Assembly: GCA_034408895.1 (NCBI GenBank)
Contig: JAWXCI010000021.1
Coordinates: 1 to 19,701 of the forward strand
Origin: UBA4660 sp034408895
GTDB taxonomy: Bacteria > Bacteroidota > Bacteroidia > Flavobacteriales_D > Sanyastnellaceae
DNA: 19,701 bases
Direction: 5' to 3'
Part shown: positions 8,241 to 14,684 of the stretch, one piece after another
Layout: every line of letters begins with the position of its first letter
Numbering within the stretch: position 1 is the stretch's first letter
The notes under the pieces: model-generated
What the model saw: the letters and a program-made list of their open reading frames with translations, nothing else
What the model was told of the DNA's origin: nothing
Database searches by the model: none
Translations under genes and position numbers: made by a program

Positions 8241-10277
8241 ATGAAAAATATTTTTACAATTGTTTTTACACTACTTGCTTCTTGCGCATTGTATGCCAAT
8301 GTGAACATCACCTTTCGTGTGGACATGACCAACCAAACATTGGGACCAAATGGTGTTCACCTTGCCGGAGGTTTTGGAATTGCCGGATATCCACAGTGGG
8401 ATCCCTCGGGAATTAGCATGACCGATGGCGATCTGGACAACATCTATGAAGTGTTGCTTTCACTTCCGGAAAGTTCGTATTTCGAATACAAGTTCATCAA
8501 TGGAAATGCATGGGGAAGTGATGAAGGAGTACCTGGTGCATGCAACTGTAACGGCAACCGATGCGTGACATCCGGTACTGTTGATCAAACTCTGGCCGTT
8601 CGCTGTTTTGGCGAATGCTCTTTCTGTGCAGGCAACCCACAATTTTTTGATGTCACTTTTCAAGTGGATATGCAAAGCGCAACAGTGTCGCCAAACGGAG
8701 TGCACCTTGCCGGAAACTTTGGATTCAATCCCGCGCCCAATACATACCCGATGTGGAATCCTGCCGGCATCGTGATGACGGATGCAGATTTGAACCAGGT
8801 GTATGAGGTGACATTACAACTCGCGGAGGGATACTATTTCGAATACAAATTCATCAACGGAAATGCGTGGGGCGAAGAAGAAGATGTTCCCGGAACGTGT
8901 TCGTCATACGGCAACCGATACCTTACTGTACCTGTTTCTGATTTGGTGATGGATGGAGTATGCTTTGCTGAATGTGGCGATTGTATTGTTCCGGGCTGCA
9001 CAACCTCTTTGGCAAATAATTACAATCCACTGGCAACTATTGATGATGGCTCGTGCCTTTTCAATGTGGACTTCGTAGTGGACATGCAGAATTTCAACGG
9101 TTCAGTTAGCGCAGTATTTGTGGTAGGATCGTGGAGCGGATTTTCGACCACCGCAAATCCAATGACTGATGTTGATCTCAACGGAGTGTGGACCGCAACA
9201 CTTCCATTTAGTGCAGGCAACTATGAGTACAAATTTTATGTGACGGACGGAAGCACCTTCGAATTTTTTGTGGATGGTGAACCCTGCACCATGAATACCG
9301 GTGGAGGCAATAATCGCAGTTTTACGATGAATGCAAGTTCGTTTGCACTTCCCCTCTATTGCTGGGAGTCATGTTATTCATGTATGCTTATCAATGTTAC
9401 TTTTTCCGTGAACATGGTGGGACAAACCGTGTCACCGGAAGGCGTGCATCTTGCAGGAAGTTTCAACGGATGGTTTCCCACTTTGATGGAAGACAACGGC
9501 AACAACATCTGGTCAATGACCATGAGCATGCAGTCGGGAAATAATTACGAATTCAAATTCGTGAATGGCGATTTTCTTGATGATGATTCGGAAATTATTG
9601 CAGGCGGATGCACCACAGGGGCATTAGGAAATCGCTACTTCACAGCTCCACTGGTGGACTTCACACATCCTACTTATTGCTATGCACAATGTGCAGAGTG
9701 TCCGCTGGATGTGAGCATCACTTTCCGGGTGGATATGTTCAATGAAACCGTATCACCACAAGGCGTTCATCTTACAGGAAGTTTTAACGGATGGAATCCT
9801 GCCATTGAAGCCATGAGCTTCATAGGTTATGGCATTTATGAAGTTACGCTTGTGCTCTCTCCTTACACTTATCACGAGTACAAATTCATTAACGGTGATG
9901 CGTTTGGAATGGATGAAAATCTTCCATCGGATTGCACTAACAATTTCAACCGTTCGATCAACACAGGATTTTCTGATTCACTTCTTCCTGTTGTTTGTTT
10001 TGCGGAATGTGGTGCGTGCGGTGGTTGCACCAATCCGTTTTACACCAACTATAATCCGTTTTCCGGTTTTGATAATGGCACCTGTGCCGACCTTATTGTA
10101 TTCGGATGCACCTATCCCGATGCTACCAATCATAATCCTGCTGCCAATGCGGATGATGGTTCGTGCGTGTACGAACCCGTAATAGACAATTGCCCTGCAG
10201 ATTTGGATGGTAACGGTGTGGTGAACGTGAGCGACCTGCTGGTCTTTATGGGATCCTTTGGAACATTCTGCCAGTAA
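8241..10277 (+). CDS. Secreted protein with five tandem glycogen/starch-binding-like domains and C-terminal EF-hand module
   Basis: A 678 aa protein. Residues 1-19 are a signal peptide. Five repeats of about 105-115 residues occupy 20-129, 135-251, 273-383, 384-490 and 491-594. Each has (V/I)TFxVDM, then NGVHLAGSFNGW, then YEYKFINGxAW, a conserved GNR, and ends in CFAECxxC. The fold pattern (GSFNGW and YEYKF strands) resembles CBM48/CBM20 glycogen- or starch-binding beta-sandwiches. The third repeat is divergent. Cysteine repeats lie at 252-272, 595-615 and 622-642. Residues 650-678 are a single EF-hand module (DLDGNGVVNVSDLLVFM) with flanking Cys at the end of the protein. No T9SS sorting domain is present. 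Probable role: extracellular or surface polysaccharide binding, linked to the sugar transporter upstream. No catalytic domain is visible. Confidence 0.88.
   Translation: MKNIFTIVFTLLASCALYANVNITFRVDMTNQTLGPNGVHLAGGFGIAGYPQWDPSGISMTDGDLDNIYEVLLSLPESSYFEYKFINGNAWGSDEGVPGACNCNGNRCVTSGTVDQTLAVRCFGECSFCAGNPQFFDVTFQVDMQSATVSPNGVHLAGNFGFNPAPNTYPMWNPAGIVMTDADLNQVYEVTLQLAEGYYFEYKFINGNAWGEEEDVPGTCSSYGNRYLTVPVSDLVMDGVCFAECGDCIVPGCTTSLANNYNPLATIDDGSCLFNVDFVVDMQNFNGSVSAVFVVGSWSGFSTTANPMTDVDLNGVWTATLPFSAGNYEYKFYVTDGSTFEFFVDGEPCTMNTGGGNNRSFTMNASSFALPLYCWESCYSCMLINVTFSVNMVGQTVSPEGVHLAGSFNGWFPTLMEDNGNNIWSMTMSMQSGNNYEFKFVNGDFLDDDSEIIAGGCTTGALGNRYFTAPLVDFTHPTYCYAQCAECPLDVSITFRVDMFNETVSPQGVHLTGSFNGWNPAIEAMSFIGYGIYEVTLVLSPYTYHEYKFINGDAFGMDENLPSDCTNNFNRSINTGFSDSLLPVVCFAECGACGGCTNPFYTNYNPFSGFDNGTCADLIVFGCTYPDATNHNPAANADDGSCVYEPVIDNCPADLDGNGVVNVSDLLVFMGSFGTFCQ
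8994..9056 (+). repeat. Single cysteine repeat between binding domains 2 and 3
   Basis: Residues 252-272, GCTTSLANNY...DDGSC, one 21-residue copy used as a linker between two carbohydrate-binding-like domains. Elsewhere in the window such repeats cluster near C-termini or, in the first gene, between domains. Confidence 0.75.
10023..10166 (+). repeat. Two cysteine repeats before the C-terminal EF-hand
   Basis: Residues 595-615 and 622-642 of the 678 aa protein. The first copy is degenerate, with Tyr-Thr in place of the middle Ala-Cys and FDNGTC at its end. The second keeps ADDGSC. Confidence 0.75.
10188..10274 (+). other. C-terminal single EF-hand/dockerin-like module
   Basis: Residues 650-678. 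The loop D-L-D-G-N-G-V-V-N-V-S-D matches the dockerin/EF-hand calcium loop at positions 1, 3, 5, 6, 9 and 12. It is followed by LLVFMGSFG, with Cys two residues before the loop and next to last in the protein. Confidence 0.68.
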
Positions 10278-10303
10278 GTTTTATGTTCAACTTTGTGCGA
10301 TGA

Positions 10304-10357
10304 TGAACAACATTGAATAAGGTTAAACACTCTTGAACAAGACTGATAATAGTTTTG
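10304..10357 (+). promoter_or_regulatory. ribA upstream region: TAGTTTTG box and spaced TGAACAA sites
   Basis: TAGTTTTG at 10350-10357 is an exact match to the Bacteroidota TAnnTTTG element, 16 bases before the ribA ATG. The best TTG (10333-10335) is only 14 bases upstream, so the second half is weak. TGAACAA occurs at 10304-10310, 10334-10340 and 10363-10369, about 30 bases apart. No FMN riboswitch is recognisable in the 96-base gap. Confidence 0.4.
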
Positions 10358-10373
10358 TGCGCTGAACAAAACC

Positions 10374-10955
10374 ATGAACACACAACTTCTTGTCACATCG
10401 CGCATTCCTTCTGTTTACGGAAATTTTACCGTTCAGGCCTGGAAAAGCAAGCATGAGCATTTTCCGCATGTGGTGCTATTGAACGTTGATCCGACAGAAT
10501 CAAAAACCATAAACGTGCGCATCCATTCCGAGTGCATGACGGGCGATCTTTTTGGCTCTACCCGCTGCGATTGTGGTGAACAATTCGCCTCGGCCATGCG
10601 ATACCTTGAAGAGCATGGAGGAATAATGATATATCTGCGGCAAGAGGGAAGAGGAATAGGGCTGGTGGATAAACTAAAAGCATACAACCTTCAGGATGAA
10701 GGCATGGACACCATTCATGCAAATCATGCACTGGGCTATCATACCGATGAAAGACATTACAGCGATGCGGTTGACATCTTAAAAGCACTTGACGTAAAAT
10801 GTATTTGCCTGCTCACCAACAATCCTGACAAACTGGATGCAATGGCAAATTCCGGAATTACAGTCACTGACCGCATTCCTCTACTTGTTGATCCGCGGCC
10901 TGAGAACAGGCATTATCTTCAAATTAAAAAAGAGTTGATGGGACATTTGCTTTGA
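10374..10955 (+). CDS. ribA: GTP cyclohydrolase II
   Basis: A 193 aa cytoplasmic enzyme that converts GTP to 2,5-diamino-6-ribosylamino-4(3H)-pyrimidinone 5'-phosphate, formate and pyrophosphate, the first step of riboflavin synthesis. Residues Cys54, Cys65 and Cys67 in the HSECMTGDLFGSTRCDCG stretch are the zinc ligands of the family. YLRQEGRGIGL (residues 87-97), DER at 125-127 and LLTNNP at 146-151 are other signatures, and the C-terminus MGHLL matches the classical stand-alone enzyme in sequence and length. Many Bacteroidota carry a RibB-RibA fusion; this copy lacks the DHBP synthase half. It stands alone, convergent with the next gene. ATG 10374 is supported by family length. Confidence 0.95.
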   Translation: MNTQLLVTSRIPSVYGNFTVQAWKSKHEHFPHVVLLNVDPTESKTINVRIHSECMTGDLFGSTRCDCGEQFASAMRYLEEHGGIMIYLRQEGRGIGLVDKLKAYNLQDEGMDTIHANHALGYHTDERHYSDAVDILKALDVKCICLLTNNPDKLDAMANSGITVTDRIPLLVDPRPENRHYLQIKKELMGHLL

Positions 10956-11015
10956 TGATTGGTGAGAGTTGATGACGACACATTCATCCCCTTTTTGTGC
11001 GTCCCTTTTATTGAA

Positions 11016-11035
11016 ACCTGAATTCATTATCAGGT
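11016..11035. terminator. Weak hairpin between convergent genes
   Basis: The six-base arms acctga and tcaggt flank an 8-base loop in the 100-base gap between the convergent ribA and gldE-like genes. There is no clean T-tract on either side, so a terminator role is only a guess. Confidence 0.25.
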
Positions 11036-11055
11036 ATAAATTCACCATCACCCAA

Positions 11056-12411
11056 TTATTCTTCCTTGCTCTTATTATTTTCAGGTAGCGTGATTTTCAC
11101 GCGTTTGATCATGCGGGTATCGGCAGTTTCTATGGTAAAAGTGAATCCCTCGAAAAAAATCTGATCACCGGGCAACGGGATTTTACCGGCCTGCTCAAGT
11201 ATAAACCCACCCAATGTGCTGCTATCGCCACGGGCCTCTTCCAGCAGTGTTGGATCAATTTCAAGCATCTTGTACAAATCAACCAGCGAAGTTTTTCCTT
11301 CCAGCAAGTAGTTGCGCTCATCTAATTTGGAGTAGCGCAATTCCTCTTCGTCAAATTCATCGCTTATATCGCCTACCACTTCTTCCAGAATGTCTTCCAG
11401 TGTTACCAGGCCGGAAGTACCACCGTATTCATCCACCACTATGGCAAGATGTACTTTTTGTTTCTGGAATTCCTGGAGCAGGTCATCAATTTTTTTGTTT
11501 TCAGGAACGAAGAACGAAGGCTTTATCAATTGCTTCCAATCAAATTCTTTTTCATCCAGATAAGGAATCAGGTCTTTGATGAAAAGAAATCCGGAAATCT
11601 CATCGAGTGAAGTACGGTAAACCGGTATTCTGGAATAACCCTTTTCAAGAATGAATTTTATGACATTGCTCACTGGCTCGTCCTCTTGTAGGGCCAGGAT
11701 ATCCATGCGCGAAGTCATGATTTGTCCAACTTCCTTGGCCCCGAAAGTCACTATGCCCTCAAGTATTTTATGTTCTTCATCGGATCGTTCTTCATCGGCA
11801 GTAAGCTCGAGAGCATGACCCAGGTCGCCCACCGAAATTGAACCACCAGATCTTGCACGAATACGATTTTCGAAAATGGTGGAAGTGCCACGGAGAAACC
11901 AGCTAAGGGGAGTAAATATCTTTTGAATAACCACCAGCGGCAAAGCCATAAACCTTGCAACCTGCATGTTGTGTCCTGTTGCATAGACTTTCGGAATTAC
12001 TTCGCCAAACATTACGAGGAGGAATGTGACAAGCACCACACTGATGAGGAATTCTGCCCAATCGGCTATGGCATAATGTTGAAGAAATTCAAGTGTGATT
12101 CGTGTGGCCAGCAATACAATTGCAATGTTTATTGAATTGTTTGCAATGAGGATGGTTGCCAGCAAACGTTTGGGACCATTCTCCCTGTCGGGCTTCTGGA
12201 GCAGTTCTATAATGTGTGCACTTGTTCTGTCTTTAGATTGTGCAAGATCTTCCTTCTGCGCAGGGGAGAGAGAGAACATGGCCACTTCTGATGCTGAAAT
12301 CAAGGCGCTGCAAACAAGAAGTGCAATCACCGCAACTCCTGGCAGCCACACAGCCATCCAGTTAATGGCAAGGATTAATGTGTCGAAAAGAAGTAAGGGT
12401 GTGTTGTCCAA
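11056..12411 (-). CDS. gldE: GldE-like CNNM/CBS-domain membrane protein (HlyC/CorC family)
   Basis: A 451 aa protein. Residues about 20-205 are the CNNM/DUF21 membrane region (SASEVAMFSLS, LATILIANNSINI, FGEVIPKVYA). Residues about 225-350 are a CBS pair (motifs IMTSRMDI, GYSRIPVY, VVDEYGGTSGLVTLEDILEEVVGDI). Residues 360-445 are the CorC/HlyC transporter-associated domain. The family is linked to magnesium or other cation efflux. In Bacteroidota the member located beside ssb is GldE, associated with gliding motility and T9SS function. The adjacent ssb here supports that name, but the usual neighbour gldD is not downstream. The start is TTG at 12411; an ATG at 12357 (residue 19) is the alternative and would still keep the first membrane segment. 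A strong terminator lies just upstream. Confidence 0.8.
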   Translation of the reverse strand: MDNTPLLLFDTLILAINWMAVWLPGVAVIALLVCSALISASEVAMFSLSPAQKEDLAQSKDRTSAHIIELLQKPDRENGPKRLLATILIANNSINIAIVLLATRITLEFLQHYAIADWAEFLISVVLVTFLLVMFGEVIPKVYATGHNMQVARFMALPLVVIQKIFTPLSWFLRGTSTIFENRIRARSGGSISVGDLGHALELTADEERSDEEHKILEGIVTFGAKEVGQIMTSRMDILALQEDEPVSNVIKFILEKGYSRIPVYRTSLDEISGFLFIKDLIPYLDEKEFDWKQLIKPSFFVPENKKIDDLLQEFQKQKVHLAIVVDEYGGTSGLVTLEDILEEVVGDISDEFDEEELRYSKLDERNYLLEGKTSLVDLYKMLEIDPTLLEEARGDSSTLGGFILEQAGKIPLPGDQIFFEGFTFTIETADTRMIKRVKITLPENNKSKEE

Positions 12412-12432
12412 AAAAGTCGAGATATTTTGCTT

Positions 12433-12473
12433 AAAAAAAGGAAGCCGGAAAAATTCTCCGGCTTCCTTTTTTT
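12433..12473. terminator. Bidirectional intrinsic terminator between ssb and gldE
   Basis: Perfect 10-bp arms (12440-12449 and 12457-12466) with a 7-base loop are flanked by seven A on one side and seven T on the other, so that on either strand the stem is followed by a T-run. It lies 10 bases after the ssb stop codon and should end the ssb transcript. Confidence 0.85.
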
Positions 12474-12482
12474 AGTTATTAT

Positions 12483-12926
12483 TCAAAACGGAAGATCATC
12501 TCCTTCGGCCGGTGTGGGCACACTTTCGGGCGCTTCCGATGTGGCAGCAGATTCGAAAGCGGGATGATTCGAGCCGGGAACACCAGGGGCTTTTCCGGTA
12601 AGCACAAGTTCATCAACTACAACTTCCGTAATCCAGCGTGTCTCATTTTCTTTGGTTTGATAGCTTTTTGTTTTGATGCGGCCTTCGATATACACCTGGC
12701 TGCCCTTGTGCAGAAACTGTTGCGCAACTTTTGCAAGTCCCGGCCTTTTTACAACTACGTTGTGCCAGTCAGTAGGCAATTCAATGCGTTGGTTTTTCTC
12801 CTTGTCGAAGTAACTGTCGGTAGTAGCAATCGGAAATTGAGCGATCATACCACCGCCTTCAAAATTTTTGATTTCAGGATCCTTACCAAGGTTCCCTACA
12901 AGAATTACTTTGTTTACACTTGCCAT
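12483..12926 (-). CDS. ssb: Single-stranded DNA-binding protein
   Basis: A 147 aa protein. The N-terminal OB fold (residues 1-110) has the family signatures NKVILVGNLGKDPE, FPIATTDSY, TDWHNVVV and GSQVYIEGRI. A variable linker is followed by the acidic tip DDLPF, the docking site for replication and repair partners. It coats single-stranded DNA in replication, recombination and repair. It has its own promoter (12971-13000) and terminator, so it is probably expressed separately from nuoK upstream and gldE downstream. The length and the ATG at 12926 fit the family. Confidence 0.96.
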   Translation of the reverse strand: MASVNKVILVGNLGKDPEIKNFEGGGMIAQFPIATTDSYFDKEKNQRIELPTDWHNVVVKRPGLAKVAQQFLHKGSQVYIEGRIKTKSYQTKENETRWITEVVVDELVLTGKAPGVPGSNHPAFESAATSEAPESVPTPAEGDDLPF

Positions 12927-12970
12927 GATGAAATAGATTTTAGATGGTTAATTATTTATGGACGAAAGGA

Positions 12971-13000
12971 CAAACGTACTAGAATTTTCAGGCTTCACAA
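12971..13000 (-). promoter_or_regulatory. ssb promoter
   Basis: On the minus strand, TTG (13000-12998) is followed after 19 bases by TACGTTTG (12978-12971), an exact match to TAnnTTTG with ideal spacing. The leader to the ssb ATG would be about 38-40 bases. The TTG lies in the arm of an inverted repeat (12993-13000 with 13017-13024). Confidence 0.6.
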
Positions 13001-13024
13001 TTTTCCTCTTTGAAATTTGTGAAG
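12993..13024. repeat. Inverted repeat between nuoK and ssb
   Basis: The arms cttcacaa and ttgtgaag (8 bp) flank a 16-base loop that can pair further through TTT/AAA. It lies just after the nuoK stop and overlaps the upstream element of the ssb promoter. It may end the nuo transcript or serve as an operator. It lacks a T-tract. Confidence 0.4.
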
Positions 13025-13034
13025 AGCGAAATCA

Positions 13035-13352
13035 TCACCACTTCATTTTACTCAGCACATCGGTATCTGTAGTGTGCAAGTTGCGGTAGAGCATCATTAG
13101 AATGGCAAGACCAACGGCAACTTCCGCGGCTGCCACCACCATAATAAAAAAGACAAACACCTGCGCATCTGTTTGCCCGTGTACTTTTGAAAATGCCACA
13201 AGCAAAAGAGTAACAGCATTGAGCATAAGTTCGACACACATAAACATGAGTATGGCATTTCTGCGATAGAGAATCCCAAACACCCCCAGGCAAAAAAGTG
13301 CAACAGCAAGCCATAAGTAATGGTCAATGGTAATTCCGGAAAGCAGTTCCAT
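13035..13352 (-). CDS. nuoK: NADH-quinone oxidoreductase subunit K
   Basis: A 105 aa membrane subunit of respiratory complex I with three hydrophobic segments. Glu41 (CVELMLNAVTLL) and Glu77 (VAAAEVAVGLA) correspond to the conserved intramembrane glutamates of the proton channel. The length fits the family (about 100). It lies 11 bases after nuoJ and is last in this nuo block; the usual next gene, nuoL, is absent and ssb follows. Confidence 0.95.
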   Translation of the reverse strand: MELLSGITIDHYLWLAVALFCLGVFGILYRRNAILMFMCVELMLNAVTLLLVAFSKVHGQTDAQVFVFFIMVVAAAEVAVGLAILMMLYRNLHTTDTDVLSKMKW

Positions 13353-13363
13353 GATAGAATTGA

Positions 13364-13912
13364 TTAATTGCGCGTTGAAGAAATTTTTGAACCTTGCTCA
13401 CCCTGCACTTTGGTGATAGCATCTTTTTTCGAGAGATACACGGCACCCACCATGGCGGCAAGAAACAAAATGCTGCTGATTTCAAATGGAAGTAGAAATT
13501 CTTTGTAAAGCACCTGTCCCAGATGTTGTGTAAGCCCCATTTCCGGATCATGGACGGCTACTGTTGATATTACCTCATCAGTTCTGCGTAAAACCGCAAC
13601 CATTACAATCATTAGCAAACCGGCACTCACCACGCTAACTAATTTCATGCGGTTGGTTTTACTTTCCTCCTCAATCCTGTTGATGTTGAGCATCATGATA
13701 ACGTAGAGAAAGAGAACCATGATGGCACCTGCATAAACTATGATGTGCACCGCTGCAAGAAATTGTGCGTTCAGTAAAAAATAATGCCCGGCAATGGAAA
13801 AGAAAGTAACGATTAGGTAAAGCACACTGTGCACCGGGTTCTTCGCAAGAATAAAGGCTACAGCGCTGAAGACTGCAACGAAAGCTAAAAACCAGAATAG
13901 GTATTGTACCAT
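13364..13912 (-). CDS. nuoJ: NADH-quinone oxidoreductase subunit J
   Basis: A 182 aa membrane subunit of complex I with five predicted hydrophobic segments. NPVHSVLYLIVTF, HIIVYAGAIMVLFLYVIMML and the C-terminal membrane helix are typical of the family. It is encoded between nuoI and nuoK on the same strand. The 63-base gap to nuoI contains a degenerate heptamer repeat, whereas the gap to nuoK is only 11 bases. Confidence 0.95.
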   Translation of the reverse strand: MVQYLFWFLAFVAVFSAVAFILAKNPVHSVLYLIVTFFSIAGHYFLLNAQFLAAVHIIVYAGAIMVLFLYVIMMLNINRIEEESKTNRMKLVSVVSAGLLMIVMVAVLRRTDEVISTVAVHDPEMGLTQHLGQVLYKEFLLPFEISSILFLAAMVGAVYLSKKDAITKVQGEQGSKISSTRN

Positions 13913-13917
13913 GCTTG

Positions 13918-13959
13918 GTTGAAAGTTGAAAGTTGAAGATTAAATGTTCAAAGTTTAAG
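13918..13959. repeat. Degenerate heptamer repeat in the nuoI-nuoJ gap
   Basis: On the plus strand three tandem GTTGAA(A/G) units (13918-13938) are followed, after a 7-base unit attaaat, by GTTCAAA and GTTTAAG in the same seven-base register. The array fills most of the intergenic space. It may be slippage-prone or a small dispersed repeat. Confidence 0.65.
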
Positions 13960-13975
13960 TTGGATGTACAAATTA

Positions 13976-14581
13976 TTAGTGCGAGGCAATACGATTCGTT
14001 TTTGCATCCTTGAAGGTGAGGTTGTGGTAATGTTTCTTGTCGTGCTTGAAGTCAAGAACTTCCTGTGTTTGTCTTTTGCTCACGTCAATTGGCGAATCAA
14101 TCGCTTCCACCAATTTGTCTTTGCCATAAATTTCTTCACCGCGCACAAATGCCGAAGGCACGGTCCTGTCCGTTAAGAAAATGGCTTCCTTCGGACAAGC
14201 CTCTTCGCACAATCCGCAGAAGATGCAGCGCAGCATATTGATTTCGTAAATGCTTGCGTACTTCTCTTCGCGGTAAAGATGTTCTTCGCCTTTTTTCCTC
14301 TCAGCGTTTTCCATGGTGATGGCTTCCGCAGGGCAGGCAACCGCACAAAGACCGCAGGCAGTGCATCGTTCGGCACCGGCTTCATCGCGTTTCAACACAT
14401 GCTGTCCGCGATACACCGGGGCAAACTCGCGCACTTGGTCGGGGTACCTCACCGTAGGCACACGCTTGAACATGTGCATGAAGGTGATGAACATTCCCTT
14501 GAGGATGGCGGGGAAATACAATCGCTCACTCAATGTGAGTTCGCGGACGGTTACTGTTTTACTTCGGTTGGTGAGTGACAT
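13976..14581 (-). CDS. nuoI: NADH-quinone oxidoreductase subunit I (two 4Fe-4S clusters)
   Basis: A 201 aa peripheral subunit of complex I that carries electrons toward quinone. Two ferredoxin motifs are complete: Cys73, 76, 79, 83 (CTACGLCAVACP) and Cys119, 122, 125, 129 (CIFCGLCEEACP). The N-terminus contains a hydrophobic amphipathic stretch that docks to the membrane arm (KGMFITFMHMFKR). The C-terminal extension past residue 150 is rich in Lys and His. Its ATG lies only 7 bases after an exact TAnnTTTG box, so it may have its own promoter. It is separated from nuoH by a small gene and a non-coding stretch of 340 bases. Confidence 0.95.
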   Translation of the reverse strand: MSLTNRSKTVTVRELTLSERLYFPAILKGMFITFMHMFKRVPTVRYPDQVREFAPVYRGQHVLKRDEAGAERCTACGLCAVACPAEAITMENAERKKGEEHLYREEKYASIYEINMLRCIFCGLCEEACPKEAIFLTDRTVPSAFVRGEEIYGKDKLVEAIDSPIDVSKRQTQEVLDFKHDKKHYHNLTFKDAKTNRIASH

Positions 14582-14588
14582 TCGGGGT

Positions 14589-14596
14589 CAAAATTA
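14589..14596 (-). promoter_or_regulatory. Candidate nuoI promoter element
   Basis: TAATTTTG on the minus strand exactly matches the Bacteroidota TAnnTTTG element and ends 7 bases before the nuoI ATG. No TTG is seen at the expected distance upstream. If used, the mRNA would be nearly leaderless. Confidence 0.35.
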
Positions 14597-14649
14597 GGCT
14601 TGTGATCCTTTCATTGGAGAGGAATGATTCATTTTGCGAGCTAATGAAG

Positions 14650-14684
14650 GTGAGTGCAGGATTTTAATCGCACTGCACCATCAC
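14650..14684. repeat. Nested hairpin at the end of the sorting-domain remnant
   Basis: The arms gtgcag (14654-14659) and ctgcac (14673-14678), extended outward by gtga/tcac after a two-base bulge, enclose the small inner stem GATT-TT-AATC. The inner core is identical to that of the hairpin at 16520-16541. No T-tract follows. Confidence 0.45.

Noticed and set aside
10278..10373. FMN riboswitch upstream of ribA
   Set aside because: The gap is only 96 bases and shows none of the conserved riboswitch helices; only the TGAACAA repeats and a promoter box stand out.
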